Shown one piece after another: positions 7,755-16,701 of a DNA stretch of 64,000 bases. Where the stretch lies: the NCBI GenBank assembly GCA_000437235.1, contig FR897046.1, forward strand, positions 160,615 to 224,614, in the 5' to 3' direction. The stretch comes from Coprobacillus sp. CAG:826. Lineage in GTDB: Bacteria > Bacillota_I > Bacilli_A > RFN20 > CAG-826. The notes beneath the pieces were generated by a model. That model did no database searches, had not been told where the DNA came from, and saw nothing but the letters and a program-made list of their open reading frames with translations. A program made the position numbers and the translations under genes. Positions within the stretch are counted from its first letter, which is position 1, and the number at the start of each line of letters is the position of its first letter.

Positions 7755-9605
7755 CTACTTTTTGACTTCTACCATTTCATAACATTCAATGATATCATTT
7801 TCTTTTTCATCATTGAAGTTTTCAATGGTTAAGCCACATTCATAGCCCATAGCGACTTCTTTCGCATCGTTTTGGTAACGTTTTAAGCTTGCTAATTTAC
7901 CTTCATACACAACGATACCATCACGGATTAAGCGGATAGGTGCGTCGCGCTTGATGCTACCGGAAGTGACCATACAGCCAGCAATTGTGCCAACTTTAGA
8001 TACTTTGAATAATTGACGAACTTCGGCTTGTCCAACGACTTTTTCTACTAATTCAGGTTTTAATAAACCTTTCATAGCAGCTTCCATTTCTTCAATTAAA
8101 GCATAAATGATACGATGTAAACGAATTTCAACGCCTTCTTCTTCCGCTTTACTTCTAACTAAAGCATCCGGACGGACGTTAAAACCATAAATAATTGCGT
8201 TACTTGCGGACGCTAATAAGACGTCACTTTCAGTAATAGCACCCGCGGTAGAACGAATAACATTAATCTTCACTTCATCACTATTTAACTTTTCTAAGCT
8301 AGCTTTAATCGCTTCAGCTGATCCTTGTAAATCAGCCTTAATAATGACATTAATATTTTGAATTTCACCTTCGTGAATTCGGTTATATAAATCATCTAAA
8401 GACATAGCAGAACTGCCATGCATTTCTTGAGAAACACGTAAAAGTTTTCTTTTTTCTGCAATATCACGAGCTTGTTTCTCGGTAGGAAATGCCATAAAGC
8501 GATCACCTGCAACAGGGACTTCACTTAAACCAATAATACTGACTGGTGTCGATGGTCCTGCGGTTTTTAAAATCTTCTTAAATTCATTAGTCATACGTCT
8601 AACACGGCCATAACAAGCACCGACAACGACGTAATCGGAACTATTTAATGTTCCGTTTTGCACTAAAAGTGTAGCTTTTGGTCCTTCACCTTTATCTAGT
8701 TTTGCCTCTAAAACGGTACCCAATGCGTAACGATTTGGGTTGGCTTTAAGCTCTTGCATTTCAGCGACAACTAAAACGTTCTCTAATAAATTATCTACGC
8801 CAATATTCTTCTTAGCGGAGATTTCACAAAAGATCGTATCGCCACCATATTCTTCAGGAATTAAATCAAATTGCATTAATTCTTGTTTAACTCTTTCGGG
8901 ATCAGCGCCTGGTTTATCAATTTTGTTAATGGCCACAATAATAGGTACATTAGCGGCTTTGGCGTGATCAATGGCTTCTTTCGTTTGTGGCATAACGCCA
9001 TCATCAGCAGCAACGATTAAGATAACAATATCGGTGACACTTGCGCCTCTAGAACGCATGGCGGTAAAGGCTTCGTGCCCTGGAGTGTCGATAAAGGTAA
9101 TCTTTTTACCATGGATTTCTTTTTGATAAGCACCGATGGCTTGTGTAATTGCACCAGCTTCGGACGCAACGATGTTAGATTTACGAATTTGGTCAATTAA
9201 AGTTGTTTTACCATGGTCAACGTGACCCATAATGGTAACGACTGGTGGTCTTTCAACTAAACTAGAAGGATCATCAACGATTTCTAGTTCTTCAAAATTT
9301 TCTTCGGATACGACTTTTTCTTTTTTGAAATCAAAGCCGAATTCTAAGCAAATTTGACCAATTAATTCATCATCTAAGGTTGTATTAATGGTAACCATTT
9401 TTCCTGCCATAAAAAGTGTTTTAATGATATCGGCTACGCTGATATTGAGTTCTTGCGATAATTCACTCACAGTGAGTGCTTTCGTAAAAACGAAAATGCC
9501 TCCATTCACTTTGTTAACTTCTTTTTGGCGATGGCTTGGAACATTGCTCACGCGGTGTGCGCCATTATTCCGATTTTGGCCTTTCTTTGGTGTTTTACCT
9601 GCCAT
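7755..9605 (-). CDS. infB: Translation initiation factor IF-2
   Basis: GTPase that places initiator fMet-tRNA on the 30S subunit. It is 616 aa, shorter than Bacillus (about 715) because the N-terminal linker is reduced. IF2-N follows residue 40 (KALTVSELSQELNISVADII). The G domain carries G1 GHVDHGKTTL, G3 DTPGHEAF and G4 NKID. Domains II to IV follow to the end (ending EVAMGYECGLTIENFND). A GGGGAGTGAT ribosome-binding site precedes the ATG. It matches the one initiator tRNA seen in this window (44472-44548). Confidence 0.98.
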   Translation of the reverse strand: MAGKTPKKGQNRNNGAHRVSNVPSHRQKEVNKVNGGIFVFTKALTVSELSQELNISVADIIKTLFMAGKMVTINTTLDDELIGQICLEFGFDFKKEKVVSEENFEELEIVDDPSSLVERPPVVTIMGHVDHGKTTLIDQIRKSNIVASEAGAITQAIGAYQKEIHGKKITFIDTPGHEAFTAMRSRGASVTDIVILIVAADDGVMPQTKEAIDHAKAANVPIIVAINKIDKPGADPERVKQELMQFDLIPEEYGGDTIFCEISAKKNIGVDNLLENVLVVAEMQELKANPNRYALGTVLEAKLDKGEGPKATLLVQNGTLNSSDYVVVGACYGRVRRMTNEFKKILKTAGPSTPVSIIGLSEVPVAGDRFMAFPTEKQARDIAEKRKLLRVSQEMHGSSAMSLDDLYNRIHEGEIQNINVIIKADLQGSAEAIKASLEKLNSDEVKINVIRSTAGAITESDVLLASASNAIIYGFNVRPDALVRSKAEEEGVEIRLHRIIYALIEEMEAAMKGLLKPELVEKVVGQAEVRQLFKVSKVGTIAGCMVTSGSIKRDAPIRLIRDGIVVYEGKLASLKRYQNDAKEVAMGYECGLTIENFNDEKENDIIECYEMVEVKK

Positions 9606-9609
9606 AACA

Positions 9610-9909
9610 TCACTCCCCTTTTTGATTGATTGTTTTTAAAATTTGTTGCGCTAACGAACGATTTTTGATTAATAAAATCGCCACTTGATTTTTTCCAGTT
9701 GCGTGCGCTAATTCTTCTTTTGAAAAATCAGTGATAACCGGAACTTTTTTCTTTTCACAGCCATGTAATACTTTATCTTTCGTGCTTTCGCTAGCGTCTT
9801 TCGCTAAAAATATAACTTGGTTAGGCTTTGCAAGTAGTAAAGCGTCTTCACCAAAAGCGATAAAGCGTCCTCTACTTGCAAGTCCTACATAATTTAATAC
9901 TTTATTCAT
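9610..9909 (-). CDS. ylxQ: YlxQ-like L7Ae-family RNA-binding protein
   Basis: Small K-turn-binding protein of the L7Ae/L30e/S12e fold, 99 aa. Blocks are NYVGLASRGRFIAFGEDALL, KPNQVIFLAKDASESTKDKV and KVPVITDFSKEELAHATGKN. The ATG at 9909 (MNKVLNYVGLASRG) is chosen, so the reading frame overlaps the end of ylxR by 8 bases. That is the usual ylxR-ylxQ coupling between nusA and infB. The cellular role is not established. The symbol is by family and position. Confidence 0.85.
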   Translation of the reverse strand: MNKVLNYVGLASRGRFIAFGEDALLLAKPNQVIFLAKDASESTKDKVLHGCEKKKVPVITDFSKEELAHATGKNQVAILLIKNRSLAQQILKTINQKGE

Positions 9910-10159
9910 GAATGAGTTTCTCCAATTCTTCATAGATAGAATCAGGAATTTCGTGTTCTAAAGCTTTTCCTAAAGCGTTTTTCTTTTTCGCTAAGGCTAA
10001 AGCTTCTTTACTTCTTTTTAAATATGCGCCACGCCCATTCATTTTAGAAGTAAGGTCTACCACTATGTTACCCTCTGGTGTACGAACAATACGGATTAAA
10101 TCTTTTTTTTCGCACATTTCTAATGTGGCTACACATCTTCGCATGGGTATTTTTTTCAT
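9902..10159 (-). CDS. ylxR: YlxR (DUF448) nucleic-acid-binding protein
   Basis: An 85-aa protein of the YlxR family (DUF448), found between nusA and infB. It has the family start MRRCVATLEMCEKKDLIRIVR and the GRGAYLKRSKE motif, with the invariant GRGAY. It is basic and soluble and probably contacts RNA or DNA. In Bacilli it has been linked to RNase P and to gene regulation. It overlaps ylxQ by 8 bases and starts 25 bases after nusA. Confidence 0.92.
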   Translation of the reverse strand: MKKIPMRRCVATLEMCEKKDLIRIVRTPEGNIVVDLTSKMNGRGAYLKRSKEALALAKKKNALGKALEHEIPDSIYEELEKLIHE

Positions 10160-10183
10160 GGTATCACCTTCCTTTCTTAAAGA

Positions 10184-11836
10184 TTAACGATCATCGTCAT
10201 CGTAATAAGAATCGAATTCATCGTAATCGATATCATCCTCTTCTTCGATATCTTCTTCTTCGTTATCTAATTCTTCTAATTCTTCATCGGTATAGATTGG
10301 CATATAAGTGGAACGATCCACAGTTGGTGTAGTGGTATCTTTTTCTTCCTCTTCATTTGCGGCATCATCCGAACGATAAGTTTTCTTTTTACGAGCAGCG
10401 TATTGTGCTTGTCTTTCTTTACGTTTCTTCTCGTCTTCAAGTTCTTTTTCTAAGTCAGCAAGTTTCACTTTGGTATGGACCACTGTGGTTTCTTCTTTTG
10501 GTTCTTCTTTCTTAGGTTCAACTTTGGTAGCTGGCTCTTCTTTTACTTCTTCTTGAACTGTTTCTGGTTCTTCTTTTGGAGCTTTAACTTCTTCTACGAC
10601 TGGTTCAGTGACGGTTTCTTCAACCTCTTCTACTTCATCCATTTCTGGAAGAGGTTCTTCAAGTTCATCATTGTGGCCTAAGAGTTTTTCTTCTTCTAAG
10701 CGTAATTTGGCCATTGCTTCTTGACGTTTCATTTCTTCCACGGTTAAGTAAGGAATACCTAAACGCATCGCTTCATCTTGTTCTTTAATATCAATGTTCC
10801 AACCAGTAAGTTTAACGGCCAAACGAGCGTTAACACCTTTTTTACCAATGGCTAAAGAAAGTTCATTGTTACGAACAACCGCAACAGCTTTCTTTTCATC
10901 TTCGTAAAGAAGGACACCTACAACGTTAGCAGGTTTTAAAGCTTCAACGATATATAATCCTGGATTATCGGTATAAGCAATTACATCGATTTTTTCTTTT
11001 TCTTTAGTATTTCCTAATGCGGAACAAATCTTTTGAACACGTGTTCCATTTGGACCAATGCAAGCACCGATAGGATCAACGTTTTGATCTAAGCCAATGA
11101 CCGCAACTTTACTTCTTTCGCCAGCTTCACGAGCAATATCTTTAATGACTACGATGCCTTCAATAATTTCATGGATTTCTTCTTCAAATAAACGTTTTAA
11201 GAAACCTGGATCAGTTCTAGAAACGATAATTTGTGCACCTTTAGTATTATTTTGAACATCGACGACATATAAACGAATTTTATCGCCAATACGGAAAGTT
11301 TCTCCGGGAATCATTTGGCTCTTTGGAAGATAAATGCTGGTTTCTTCTACGTTAACAATCGCGGAACGATCATCCACTTTTTCAATTTTTCCAGTGACCA
11401 TTTCGCCTTTCTTCTCTTGGAATTTTTCATAAATTGCTTGTTTTTCTGCTTCTGAGATTTTTTGACGTAAAACTGATTTAATACCTTGGGCGGTTAATTT
11501 GCTTAATTCATCGGTAGAGACAGGAATTTCATAAATGTCACCAACGTGATATTCTTTTCCATCTTTAGAAGCATCTTCTAAAGAAATTTCTAAGAAATCA
11601 TCCTTTACTTCGTCAACGACATTCTTTAAAACATACATTTCAATCGTGCCTTTTTTCGAATCGATATCGACACGGACTTGAGCTTCTGCTAAGCCTTCCA
11701 CAGGAGTAATACCTAATTGTTTAATTAATCCTTTTTCCATAGCTTCTTTTAAAGCAGAAATAATCGATTCTTTAGAGATGTGTTTTTGGGTTTCTAATTC
11801 ATCAAGTGCTTTTAAAAATTCTTTTGCGTTAATCAT
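10184..11836 (-). CDS. nusA: Transcription termination/antitermination factor NusA with a long acidic tail
   Basis: RNA-polymerase-associated factor that controls pausing and termination. Order: NusA N-domain (1-125), S1 (about 135-200, GKIEKVDDRSAIVNVEETSIYLP), then two KH domains with GPNGTRVQKICSALG and AIGKKGVNARLAVKLTGW. At 550 aa it exceeds the about 370 aa of Bacillus NusA. The extra part from about 395 is a low-complexity tail of E, K, P, V runs ending in DYDEFDSYYDDDDR. GAGGAA precedes the ATG. It is the second gene of its operon, 17 bases after rimP. Confidence 0.96.
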   Translation of the reverse strand: MINAKEFLKALDELETQKHISKESIISALKEAMEKGLIKQLGITPVEGLAEAQVRVDIDSKKGTIEMYVLKNVVDEVKDDFLEISLEDASKDGKEYHVGDIYEIPVSTDELSKLTAQGIKSVLRQKISEAEKQAIYEKFQEKKGEMVTGKIEKVDDRSAIVNVEETSIYLPKSQMIPGETFRIGDKIRLYVVDVQNNTKGAQIIVSRTDPGFLKRLFEEEIHEIIEGIVVIKDIAREAGERSKVAVIGLDQNVDPIGACIGPNGTRVQKICSALGNTKEKEKIDVIAYTDNPGLYIVEALKPANVVGVLLYEDEKKAVAVVRNNELSLAIGKKGVNARLAVKLTGWNIDIKEQDEAMRLGIPYLTVEEMKRQEAMAKLRLEEEKLLGHNDELEEPLPEMDEVEEVEETVTEPVVEEVKAPKEEPETVQEEVKEEPATKVEPKKEEPKEETTVVHTKVKLADLEKELEDEKKRKERQAQYAARKKKTYRSDDAANEEEEKDTTTPTVDRSTYMPIYTDEELEELDNEEEDIEEEDDIDYDEFDSYYDDDDR

Positions 11837-11853
11837 AATTTGTTCCTCATTTT

Positions 11854-12315
11854 TTAAAACTTTATAGCAAGTCTAGCTTTATCGATGTCTTTACGGGGAA
11901 TCGATAGTGTTTTGGTTCTTGTCTTTATTCGATAAGAAAGCATAATCGTATCGTTATTTACTTCTTCCAATGTTCCCTCTAGAATGTTTTCTCCTTCAAT
12001 GGGATGAGTTAGATGTAGATGAACATACTTATGGACAAACCGTTCCATTTGATGTAGTGGGATAGGTCGTTCAGCGCCCGGCGAAGATACATCTAATGTG
12101 TAACTATCATCGCTAAAATTCAACCGATCTAGTTCTTCCGATATGAATTCTGAAAGTTGAACCGTTGCTTCTAAATCCATAATGCCCTCTTTTTTATCAA
12201 TGGCAAAATGCAACGTTTTTTCACCCTTTTGACTTTCAAATGTCACTTCACATAATTCAAAGCCTTTTTCATCTAAAAGTGGGGTAAAATGTGCTACTAA
12301 TTCATCGACTAACAT
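11854..12315 (-). CDS. rimP: Ribosome maturation factor RimP
   Basis: Needed for 30S maturation. It is 153 aa with a RimP N-domain (FTPLLDEKGFELCEVTFE), DVSSPGAERP with its conserved glycine-proline turn, and an Sm-like C-domain (TIMLSYRIKTRTKTLSIPRKDIDKARL). The GGAGGA between the ATGs at 12333 and 12315 makes MLVDELVAHF the start. It opens the operon; its promoter is at 12407-12436. Confidence 0.95.
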   Translation of the reverse strand: MLVDELVAHFTPLLDEKGFELCEVTFESQKGEKTLHFAIDKKEGIMDLEATVQLSEFISEELDRLNFSDDSYTLDVSSPGAERPIPLHQMERFVHKYVHLHLTHPIEGENILEGTLEEVNNDTIMLSYRIKTRTKTLSIPRKDIDKARLAIKF

Positions 12316-12339
12316 CTTTTTTCCTCCATTCAATAGAAA

Positions 12340-12360
12340 GAGTGAGGAATCTCCTCACTC
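12340..12360 (-). promoter_or_regulatory. Hairpin in the leader of the rimP-nusA operon
   Basis: Perfect 8-bp stem (GAGTGAGG with CCTCACTC) and 5-base loop, lying between the promoter and the rimP ribosome-binding site. On the transcript it is followed by UUUCUAUU, a weak U-tract. That makes it a candidate attenuator or NusA-responsive terminator rather than the end of another gene. Confidence 0.55.
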
Positions 12361-12406
12361 ATCAAGACATATCGACATTAAATCACTTGCGTCATTTAAC
12401 ATAAAT

Positions 12407-12436
12407 ATTATAGTCATAAACCGATTGAAATATCAA
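12407..12436 (-). promoter_or_regulatory. Promoter of the rimP-nusA-infB operon
   Basis: Minus strand TTGATA (12436-12431), 18-base spacer, TATAAT (12412-12407). It places a leader of roughly 85 bases in front of rimP. Confidence 0.75.
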
Positions 12437-12509
12437 TCATTTTTATAAGTTTTTTTCTTTTTTTTCTTAAAATCGCACATATGGCGATGGAAAAATGAAA
12501 TTTTTCTTA

Positions 12510-12932
12510 TTAGGCAATATTTCCAATTCCTGATAAATGGAGAATGATAAATAAAACGCCTAATACTAAATTAGCAAGTCCCACCCATGCTAGATAACTA
12601 ACAGAGGCTGGTTTATCTTCGTGTTTCAATAAACGATATTCATAGAATGTTTTTGGCACATTCGTATATTTCGGATTTTTTCGAAACATACGGGCGCCAA
12701 ACTTCTTAAAGCTATAACTAAACATATCAAAGAAACCATCATTGCTAATCCAAGAAAGTAAGAACACACTAATAAACACTACACTGGGGACGAAGAATGA
12801 ATCGGATAGTAAGCGACTCCAATTTTTCGTAAGCGTAAGATTCAATTCTTTTATTTCAAAAAGAAGCACTCCTACCGAAAGTAAAACGGAGACGATAATA
12901 CATATTCCGTATTTATTGATTTTACTCTTCAT
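12510..12932 (-). CDS. Small membrane protein, DUF3899-like
   Basis: 140 aa with three hydrophobic helices (about 10-27, 47-62 and 112-132) and a basic cytosolic stretch (FKKFGARMFRKNPKY) between the second and third. The NDGFFDMFSYSFKKFGARM block resembles DUF3899 proteins of Bacilli. AAGGAA precedes the ATG. It starts 10 bases after oppF and so is probably the last gene of the opp operon. Its function is unknown. Confidence 0.6.
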   Translation of the reverse strand: MKSKINKYGICIIVSVLLSVGVLLFEIKELNLTLTKNWSRLLSDSFFVPSVVFISVFLLSWISNDGFFDMFSYSFKKFGARMFRKNPKYTNVPKTFYEYRLLKHEDKPASVSYLAWVGLANLVLGVLFIILHLSGIGNIA

Positions 12933-12942
12933 TCTTTTTTCC

Positions 12943-14463
12943 TTACTCTGTTTCTTTTAATTCTTCTTGGAAACGAGCAAATTCTTCATCATTACAATAA
13001 ATGAAGTGTCCTGGGCGAATTTCCCGCATCGATGGTCCTTGTGTAGAATAATCGTGTGCGGTCATTGGATCATACGTAATTCTTTTACGATTCTTTTCGA
13101 AATCTGGATCTGGATGTGGGATAGCGGATAATAATGAACGCGTATATGGATGAAGTGGATGGGCAAAGAGTTCATCCGAACTTGCAAGTTCCATAATTCT
13201 TCCATAATACATAACCGCAATACGATCGCAGAAATATTTAACAACGGATAAATCATGAGCGACGAATAAGATGGTTAATCCTAATTCGTGACGGAGATTG
13301 TTTAATAAGTTAATAACTTGAGCTTGAATGGAAACGTCTAGTGCGGAGATTGGTTCATCAGCAATAATGAATTCAGGATCCATAATTAAGGCTCGAGCAA
13401 TACCAATTCTTTGACGTTGTCCACCACTAAATTCGTGAGGATAACGAGTAGCGTGTTCAGGAACAAGACCGACCATTTTTAAGACTTCGTTCACCTTACG
13501 GTCAATGAATTCTTTATCGTGAATTCCACGAATATGGTAACCTTCTGCAATAATTTCACGAACCGTCATACGAGGATCCAAAGACGCAATTGGATCTTGG
13601 AAAATCATTTGCATCTTGGTCATAATACGCTCACTCTTCGCGAATTTTAAAGCCTTTTTGTATGTCTTTTTTAAAGCTTTAAAGGCTTTTAATGCTTCAG
13701 GTGTCATGGAAGAAGGTTGCCCATTCTTTTCAATAAAATCGGCAATCTCTTTCTCATAAGCTTCTTTCGTGGCTTTTACACATTGAGCAGCATAGACACG
13801 ATCACAATATTTTTGGTCAAACTTAGCCTTTTTGATTTTTTCTCTTTGAACTTCAATGATGCCGCTTAACTCTTTTTGGACAGCACTCATTAAGCCATCA
13901 TATTTTTTCTTGATTTCTGAAACTTTTTCTTGATATTCTTTCGAAGCTTTGGCTTTAGCCGCATCATATTCTTCTTTAGAAGCATCTTTTAAGTCCGCTA
14001 AAGCATTATCCATATCCACTTTTGCGGCATGGATTTGTGCTTGCATTTCGCTATGTAAAGCTTTAATTTTATCATTCGCACGAATACGAGAGAATTTAAT
14101 TTCTTTTTCATTCCAACGTGTTCCTGCTGAAACACGGACACCTTTAAAATAAATATCACCAGAAGTGATGTTATAAAGTTTAATGATAGAACGACCGGTC
14201 GTGGTTTTACCACAGCCCGATTCACCAACTAAACCAAAAACTTCACCACGATAAATATCAAAACTAATATCATGAACAGCTTTGTTGTATTTTAAATCAC
14301 CTGAGCCAAATTTAAAGTATTGTTTTAAATGGCGAACCCGTAATAAAACTTCACGAGGTCCTTCGGGTGTGTCAACCATTAAAGGTGGTATTTCAACACG
14401 GACATGATGAGGAGTAAGATTTTCTTGCTCTTCAAGAGTTTCAACTTTTTCTTTTTCTTCCAT
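12943..14463 (-). CDS. oppF: Oligopeptide ABC transporter ATPase OppF with a helical insertion
   Basis: Second ATPase of the peptide importer. Walker A GESGCGKTT (80-88), Q-loop FQDPIASLDP (288-297), signature FSGGQRQRIGIARAL (345-359), Walker B IIADEP, H-loop VAHD, and the Opp-type C-terminal domain HPLHPYTRSLLSAIP. It is 506 aa, against about 320 normally. The excess is residues about 112-280, a Lys/Glu/Ala-rich, probably coiled-coil insert between Walker A and the Q-loop. A perfect AAGGAGGT ribosome-binding site precedes it. It lies 18 bases after oppD. Confidence 0.93.
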   Translation of the reverse strand: MEEKEKVETLEEQENLTPHHVRVEIPPLMVDTPEGPREVLLRVRHLKQYFKFGSGDLKYNKAVHDISFDIYRGEVFGLVGESGCGKTTTGRSIIKLYNITSGDIYFKGVRVSAGTRWNEKEIKFSRIRANDKIKALHSEMQAQIHAAKVDMDNALADLKDASKEEYDAAKAKASKEYQEKVSEIKKKYDGLMSAVQKELSGIIEVQREKIKKAKFDQKYCDRVYAAQCVKATKEAYEKEIADFIEKNGQPSSMTPEALKAFKALKKTYKKALKFAKSERIMTKMQMIFQDPIASLDPRMTVREIIAEGYHIRGIHDKEFIDRKVNEVLKMVGLVPEHATRYPHEFSGGQRQRIGIARALIMDPEFIIADEPISALDVSIQAQVINLLNNLRHELGLTILFVAHDLSVVKYFCDRIAVMYYGRIMELASSDELFAHPLHPYTRSLLSAIPHPDPDFEKNRKRITYDPMTAHDYSTQGPSMREIRPGHFIYCNDEEFARFQEELKETE

Positions 14464-14481
14464 TTTGAATTACCTCCTTAT

Positions 14482-16701
14482 CTATTCAGCTTTTTTCTTT
14501 CTAGTCGTTGACTTAGTTTCTTTTTTAGTTGTTTCTTTTTTGGTCGTTGTTTTTTTCGTAGTGGTTTTCTTTGTGGTAGACTTTTTTGCCTTTTTATCGG
14601 TTGTTTTAGCCTTTTCCTCTACTTTTCCTTCTTCGACTGGCATTTCTTCACCATTTTTTCTTGCTTTAGCAATACGAATACGTTCGGTTACAATCTTTGG
14701 TGCTTCCACTTTTGGAGCATTTGGATGCAATAACCAAGTTGCTGCATAATGGGTATCACTAACTTTGAATAAAGGTGGTTCTTTTTCAAAGTCGATTTTC
14801 ATTGCGTATTTGTTACGTGCTGCAAAGGCATCGCCCTTTGGTGGAAGAATCATGTTAGGTGGTGTACCTGGAATTGCCTCTAATTTTTCTTTGGTATTTA
14901 AATCAGGCATAGAGGATAATAATGCCCAGGTATATGGATGTTTTGGATCATAGAAGATATCTTCAACAGTTCCATATTCCACAATTTTACCAGCGTACAT
15001 AACTGCAATGTCATCGGCCATATTGGCAATAACGCCTAAGTCGTGGGTAATAAAGATAATCGATAAACCTTTTTCCACTTTTAAGCGGTTAATTAATTCT
15101 AGAATTTGTGATTGAATCGTAACGTCTAATGCCGTGGTTGGTTCGTCACAGATTAAAATATCTGGGTTAGAACTTAAAGCAATAGCGATAACGATTCTTT
15201 GACGCATACCACCAGAGAATTGGAATGGATATTGGCTAAATCTCTTTTCCGGTTCAGGAATACCTACTTCACCTAAAAGTTCAATCGCTTTATCCTTGAT
15301 TTCTCTTTTGGACATTTCATGCACGGCATTTTTATAGCAGCGATAAATATACTCAAATAAAGTATTGGTATAAGTTGCATTATCAAATTCTTCATTTAAC
15401 ACTTGTTCGTAGTGAGCAATGAAGTTTACAATAATTTCTTTTGTTTTGGTAATGACTTCTTCCGGTGAAACGATGACTTCACGCCCATAGGCACGAGCAC
15501 GAATATCATCATATTTTTTACCTTCTTGAAGCATTTTTTCTTTCTTTTCTTGTTCTTTACGTTGTTCTTCTAATAAATGTAAAGATGTTTTGTAATCAGC
15601 AATATAACCTTCTAATGTAGGAATTAAGGTTAATGCAATATCATCTTTAATTTCTGCAAAGACATATTGCGAAGAAAGAATGAGTTTTTTGAGTTCTTTT
15701 AAAGAAGATTTTAAAGCATTGATATCATAGGAAGAAGCATCAACAAAAACAGTGTTTAAAAGATTCTTCACATAGTCTAATACTTTTTCTTTTCCTTCTT
15801 TAGCGGATTGATATTCTTTTTCAACTGCTACGGATAAACATTTTAAAATCGCTTCTTTTTCTTCCTCTAAAAGCGCCCATTCTGGATGAATGTAGTTTGC
15901 TTTCATTGAAAGTACAACTTTAACATGACGCTTACGAGCGGCTTGCCATTCGCGCACCGCTTTTTTGTCTTTCTTATTTTCTGCTTTAGCGGCTAATTCA
16001 CCTTCCGATGGTAATAAGCACTCTAAGAAGATTTTTTCTTTATCGGCAGTAATTTCAACATCACGAGAATAAGGTTGATTCAAACAAATCGTGAATAATT
16101 CATTAGCCATATCATAATCATTTGGATGTAAGTGATCAATTAATGATAATGAACTTTCTCTATATCTCTTTAATAAATGTTGAATTTCTTTTTTCGTATA
16201 TAACCCAGCTTCTGAAGCATGCTTTTCAATTAATTTTGCAAAAAGTAAAAGCGTTTTTTGTGCTTCTTTACGGGTTGCTTTTGCTTTTAAAACAATGGCT
16301 TCTGTCAATTGTTTACCAACACGCATGACTGGATTTAAGCTAGATAATGGATCTTGGAAAATCATCGAGATTTTCGATCCTCTAATTTTGGTGAAATCTT
16401 CTTCTCTTAAGGAAAGTAAGTCTTTTCCATCATATAAGATTTGACCGCCTTCAACAATCTTGTTTCCGGCTAAAATACCTAAAATAGCTCTAGAGGTAAC
16501 GGATTTACCAGAACCTGATTCACCAACAATACCTAAAGTTCTTCCTCTATATAAAGAGAAATTAATTCCACGAACTGCTTTAACATTTCCGTTGTTGGTA
16601 CGGAAAGAAATTCTTAAATCTTTGACTTCAAGGATTTTTTCTTCGTTATTAGGAGTTGAATTATTTGTGGAAGTCATCATTTCTTTATTTTCCATCATCA
16701 T
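14482..16701 (-). CDS. oppD: Oligopeptide ABC transporter ATPase OppD with a very large insertion and a Lys/Thr tail
   Basis: First ATPase of the peptide importer. Walker A GESGSGKS (60-67), Q-loop FQDPLSSLNP (115-124), signature FSGGMRQRIVIAIAL (495-509), Walker B ILICDEP (515-521), H-loop ITHD, and the Opp C-terminal zone HPYTWALLSSMPDL with IPGTPPNM. It is 739 aa, roughly double the usual 330-360. About 315 residues (150-465), predicted helical and charged, sit between the Q-loop and the signature. The C-terminus (about 700-739) is a run of KKTTT/KKETT units. The start ATG overlaps the oppC stop (ATGA). Confidence 0.93.
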   Translation of the reverse strand: MMMENKEMMTSTNNSTPNNEEKILEVKDLRISFRTNNGNVKAVRGINFSLYRGRTLGIVGESGSGKSVTSRAILGILAGNKIVEGGQILYDGKDLLSLREEDFTKIRGSKISMIFQDPLSSLNPVMRVGKQLTEAIVLKAKATRKEAQKTLLLFAKLIEKHASEAGLYTKKEIQHLLKRYRESSLSLIDHLHPNDYDMANELFTICLNQPYSRDVEITADKEKIFLECLLPSEGELAAKAENKKDKKAVREWQAARKRHVKVVLSMKANYIHPEWALLEEEKEAILKCLSVAVEKEYQSAKEGKEKVLDYVKNLLNTVFVDASSYDINALKSSLKELKKLILSSQYVFAEIKDDIALTLIPTLEGYIADYKTSLHLLEEQRKEQEKKEKMLQEGKKYDDIRARAYGREVIVSPEEVITKTKEIIVNFIAHYEQVLNEEFDNATYTNTLFEYIYRCYKNAVHEMSKREIKDKAIELLGEVGIPEPEKRFSQYPFQFSGGMRQRIVIAIALSSNPDILICDEPTTALDVTIQSQILELINRLKVEKGLSIIFITHDLGVIANMADDIAVMYAGKIVEYGTVEDIFYDPKHPYTWALLSSMPDLNTKEKLEAIPGTPPNMILPPKGDAFAARNKYAMKIDFEKEPPLFKVSDTHYAATWLLHPNAPKVEAPKIVTERIRIAKARKNGEEMPVEEGKVEEKAKTTDKKAKKSTTKKTTTKKTTTKKETTKKETKSTTRKKKAE

